64,000 nt of DNA from Burkholderiales bacterium (GTDB lineage: Bacteria; Pseudomonadota; Gammaproteobacteria; Burkholderiales; UBA11063), in contig JAJFBE010000002.1 in assembly GCA_020697255.1 (NCBI GenBank), positions 186,001 to 250,000 of the forward strand. Reading direction: 5' to 3'. The number at the start of each line of letters is the position of its first letter. The stretch's first letter is position 1. A model generated the notes under the pieces. That model did no database searches and was not told the DNA's origin. It saw only the letters and a program-made list of their open reading frames with translations. Positions 62,275 to 64,000 of the stretch are shown one piece after another. Position numbers and translations under genes: made by a program.

Positions 62275-63318
62275 ATGAATATACCTGAACATATATTACA
62301 TAGTCATGATTGCGATATAGGATATACGAGAATAAAAAAAGGAAGAGGCTTTTGTTATATCGATGAAAAACAGAAGAAAATTACCGATAAATCAATCCTA
62401 AGACGATTGGCTAACTTGGTTATACCTCCGGCATGGACCAAAGTATGGATCTGCAAAAATGAAAATGGAAGCTTGCAAGCCTCTGGATATGACAGCCGTG
62501 GGAGAAAGCAGTATATTTATCATACTGATTGGGCAATTTATCGAAACTTGGATAAATTTGAAAACATTTATCGTTTTGGTGAAGATTTAGGAAAAATCTG
62601 CTTACAAATATGGCAAGATATTAGTGCCAAAGGGTGGCCCAAAGAAAAGGTGGTAGCTTTGGCAATTGCCATATTAGATGAGACATATGTTAGAGTTGGA
62701 AATAAATTTTATTCAGAAACAAATAATACTTACGGCCTTACTACTTTAAGACGAAAGCACCTGAAGGAAAATTCGGGTTATTTAGTATTTTCTTATATTG
62801 CTAAGGGTAGCAAAAAACTTAATATTAATATAGAAAATAAAAAACTATGTCGGCTAATCAAAGCCTGCGCCGAATTGCCTGGGCATGAAGTGTTTCAATA
62901 TCTTGATGAAGAGAATAATCCTCATCCGATTTGCTCCCAGGATATAAATAATTATCTTAAAGATGTTACCGGGGAAAATTATACTGCCAAAGATTTTCGT
63001 ACCTGGGGTGGCAGCGTTACTGCTTTAGAACAATTAGAGGATAGCTTAGAAATAGTAAAGAATAATCCAAGATTAAAGCTTGCTAATGTAGTAGTTAAAG
63101 GGGTAAGCAAAGTTTTATGCAATACAATTGCAATTTGCCGTAAATACTATATTCACCCTGCCGTATTTAGTGCAATTGAACAAGGTATAGTAGATAAGTT
63201 TTTGCCAGATAAAACTATTATCGACAAGTACAAAGAGCTGGACATATTTGAAATCCAGTTAATGCTTATCCTGGAAAATTATTATTCCACTAATAATCTA
63301 AAGAATCACACTAAATAA
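62275..63318 (+). CDS. DNA topoisomerase IB
   Basis: The 347-residue enzyme is of the bacterial/poxviral type IB. It relaxes supercoils by forming a 3'-phosphotyrosine link. Catalytic residues fit the family: R140 in DETYVRVGN, K177 or K180 in IAKGSKK, R242 in AKDFRTWGGS, and the nucleophile Y292 in CRKYYIHP. The N-terminal GRGFCYID is also characteristic. The enzyme is sporadic in bacteria and often acquired. The gene is monocistronic, with an AT-rich leader. Confidence 0.95.
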   Translation: MNIPEHILHSHDCDIGYTRIKKGRGFCYIDEKQKKITDKSILRRLANLVIPPAWTKVWICKNENGSLQASGYDSRGRKQYIYHTDWAIYRNLDKFENIYRFGEDLGKICLQIWQDISAKGWPKEKVVALAIAILDETYVRVGNKFYSETNNTYGLTTLRRKHLKENSGYLVFSYIAKGSKKLNINIENKKLCRLIKACAELPGHEVFQYLDEENNPHPICSQDINNYLKDVTGENYTAKDFRTWGGSVTALEQLEDSLEIVKNNPRLKLANVVVKGVSKVLCNTIAICRKYYIHPAVFSAIEQGIVDKFLPDKTIIDKYKELDIFEIQLMLILENYYSTNNLKNHTK

Positions 63319-63349
63319 TAGTATTCAATTGCCAAACTCAGTTTTAAGG

Positions 63350-63430
63350 ATGGATATAACTGTGATACTAATTACAATAAGTTGTATTATAAGTATTGGC
63401 TTAGCTATCTTTTTCACCAAAAACATGTAA
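63350..63430 (+). CDS. Possible 26-residue single-span membrane peptide
   Basis: An ATG at 63350 opens MDITVILITISCIISIGLAIFFTKNM, almost wholly a membrane helix. AAGG is immediately before the ATG, too close for normal initiation. It lies in the 192-bp gap after topoisomerase IB. It may be chance; I list it because the composition is strongly membrane-like. Confidence 0.25.
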   Translation: MDITVILITISCIISIGLAIFFTKNM

Positions 63431-63448
63431 GACTCTATCTAATTCTTT

Positions 63449-63486
63449 CACAAAACTTCCTAAAAAAGGAAGTTTTGTGTTATAAT
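63449..63486 (+). promoter_or_regulatory. Inverted repeat and -10 box upstream of the AbiEi gene
   Basis: CACAAAACTTCCT (63449-63461) and AGGAAGTTTTGTG (63467-63479) form a perfect 13-bp inverted repeat with a 5-base spacer, immediately before TATAAT (63481-63486). AbiEi antitoxins are known to repress their own operons by binding inverted repeats, so this is a likely operator overlying the promoter. Confidence 0.7.
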
Positions 63487-63510
63487 TCCAATATATGGAG
63501 TAAATTTATT

Positions 63511-64000
63511 ATGCTAAAAAGTACCGAAAAAATTTTAGATTCAGAGTTAACAAATCATATTTTCACAGAAATTGATCTGGCATGCTTATTCAAAGGCAGT
63601 GCACCCAGGCGTTATGGTCTTGTGAATAAAGCTTTGAAAAAAGGAGAACTAATCCGCTTACATCGTGGATTATATACACTTGCACCTAAATATATGAAAG
63701 AGCGATTTAGCTTATATTATTTAGCAAATCATATTGTCCCGTTTAGCTATGTCAGCTGCGAATCAGCCTTACAATACCACGGATGGATTCCTGAACGTGT
63801 AAATCAGGTAATTTCTATAGCTGCATTTGGAAGAAATAAATCATTTACAAATGTATTTTCACAATTTATCTACTTTGTACACCAAATTAATGGAGACGGA
63901 TTTTTCTTAGGTGTGGAGCAAATCCAAATTGCTAATAAACTAGTCTGGATTGCCAGTCCACTTCGGGCATTGGTTGATTATATTTATTGTAATAAAGTTA
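63511..64000 (+). CDS. AbiEi-family antitoxin (partial, cut by window edge)
   Basis: From an ATG with GGAG upstream the frame runs off the window without a stop (163 codons). It starts MLKSTEKILDSELTNHIFTEIDLACLFKGSAPRRYGLVNKALKKGELIRLHRGLYTLAPKY, a winged-helix with the GLYTLAP signature of AbiEi antitoxins, and continues SYVSCESALQYHGWIPERV, the usual AbiEi middle part. The AbiEii toxin should follow outside the window. The gene is controlled by the inverted repeat just upstream. Confidence 0.88.
   Translation, partial: MLKSTEKILDSELTNHIFTEIDLACLFKGSAPRRYGLVNKALKKGELIRLHRGLYTLAPKYMKERFSLYYLANHIVPFSYVSCESALQYHGWIPERVNQVISIAAFGRNKSFTNVFSQFIYFVHQINGDGFFLGVEQIQIANKLVWIASPLRALVDYIYCNKV

Noticed and set aside
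63350-63430. Identification of the 26-residue peptide as a known oxidase subunit (CcoS- or CydX-like)
   Set aside because: Only the hydrophobic character matches; no partner gene is near, so no function was assigned.
1-64000. CRISPR arrays, rRNA, prophage structural genes, integrase, plasmid origin
   Set aside because: No regular short direct-repeat/spacer pattern, rRNA-like sequence, capsid/tail gene, recombinase or iteron array was found.

Overview
The window is AT-rich chromosomal DNA of a Gram-negative proteobacterium. Support comes from the envelope and periplasm genes (PBP4-type DacB, DsbB, a SPOR protein, several lipobox lipoproteins) and from proteobacterial gene strings such as folC-SPOR-cvpA-purF, scpA-scpB-ybeD-lipB, rplM-rpsI and rsfS/rapZ. 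I lean to an AT-rich beta- or gamma-proteobacterium (Neisseriales-like or Legionellales-like), but nothing here fixes the genus and no rRNA or tRNA gene was found.

Layout. 1-3.3 kb: a partial yaeQ, a PIN/Phd toxin-antitoxin pair, ohr, and an AbiE-like pair whose toxin is broken. 3.3-15.6 kb is an accessory island: an orphan histidine kinase, an S24 repressor with its own operator-like repeats, an SRAP protein, umuDC, a stand-alone DNA methylase, a DUF6573 protein, a small XRE protein and several unknown genes. Its most striking content is a pair of ~630-bp non-coding elements (8415-9046 and 11621-12245). Both are packed with hairpins, differ by compensating changes, and sit just upstream of the methylase and the DUF6573 gene. 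This looks like a relic of the leading region of a conjugative element. 15.6-20.3 kb: a probable operon with a two-PAS/LuxR-type regulator, a one-module NRPS (A-T-TE) whose specificity code reads as threonine, a SemiSWEET-like protein and an unknown protein. 20.8-27 kb: an acetyltransferase, MFS transporter, secreted proteins and lipoproteins, a second acetyltransferase and a YgjP-type protease.

From 27 kb the window is mostly core genome: metH, eda, the overlapping operon scpA-scpB-ybeD-lipB, a serine hydrolase, dapF, rluB, a VanX-like dipeptidase, an L,D-transpeptidase, dcd, dacB, rplM-rpsI, DUF5993-dsbB, folC-SPOR-cvpA-purF-nadD, rsfS, rapZ, pgk, asnS, two tandem paralogous lipoproteins and engB. 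The last 6 kb is again accessory: a TPR membrane protein with a truncated paralog, relBE, a frameshifted MFS gene, a type IB topoisomerase and a second AbiEi-type gene running off the edge.

The core genes are tightly packed, with many TAATG or short overlaps, and cover cell-wall precursor and peptidoglycan turnover (dapF, VanX-like, L,D-transpeptidase, dacB), chromosome condensation (scpAB), lipoylation (lipB), one-carbon and folate metabolism (metH, folC), purine and NAD synthesis (purF, nadD) and translation (rplM, rpsI, rsfS, asnS, rluB, engB). Small palindromic repeats of the GGGGATGAC type are scattered through this core part and two of them lie inside reading frames (scpB and the gene before folC).
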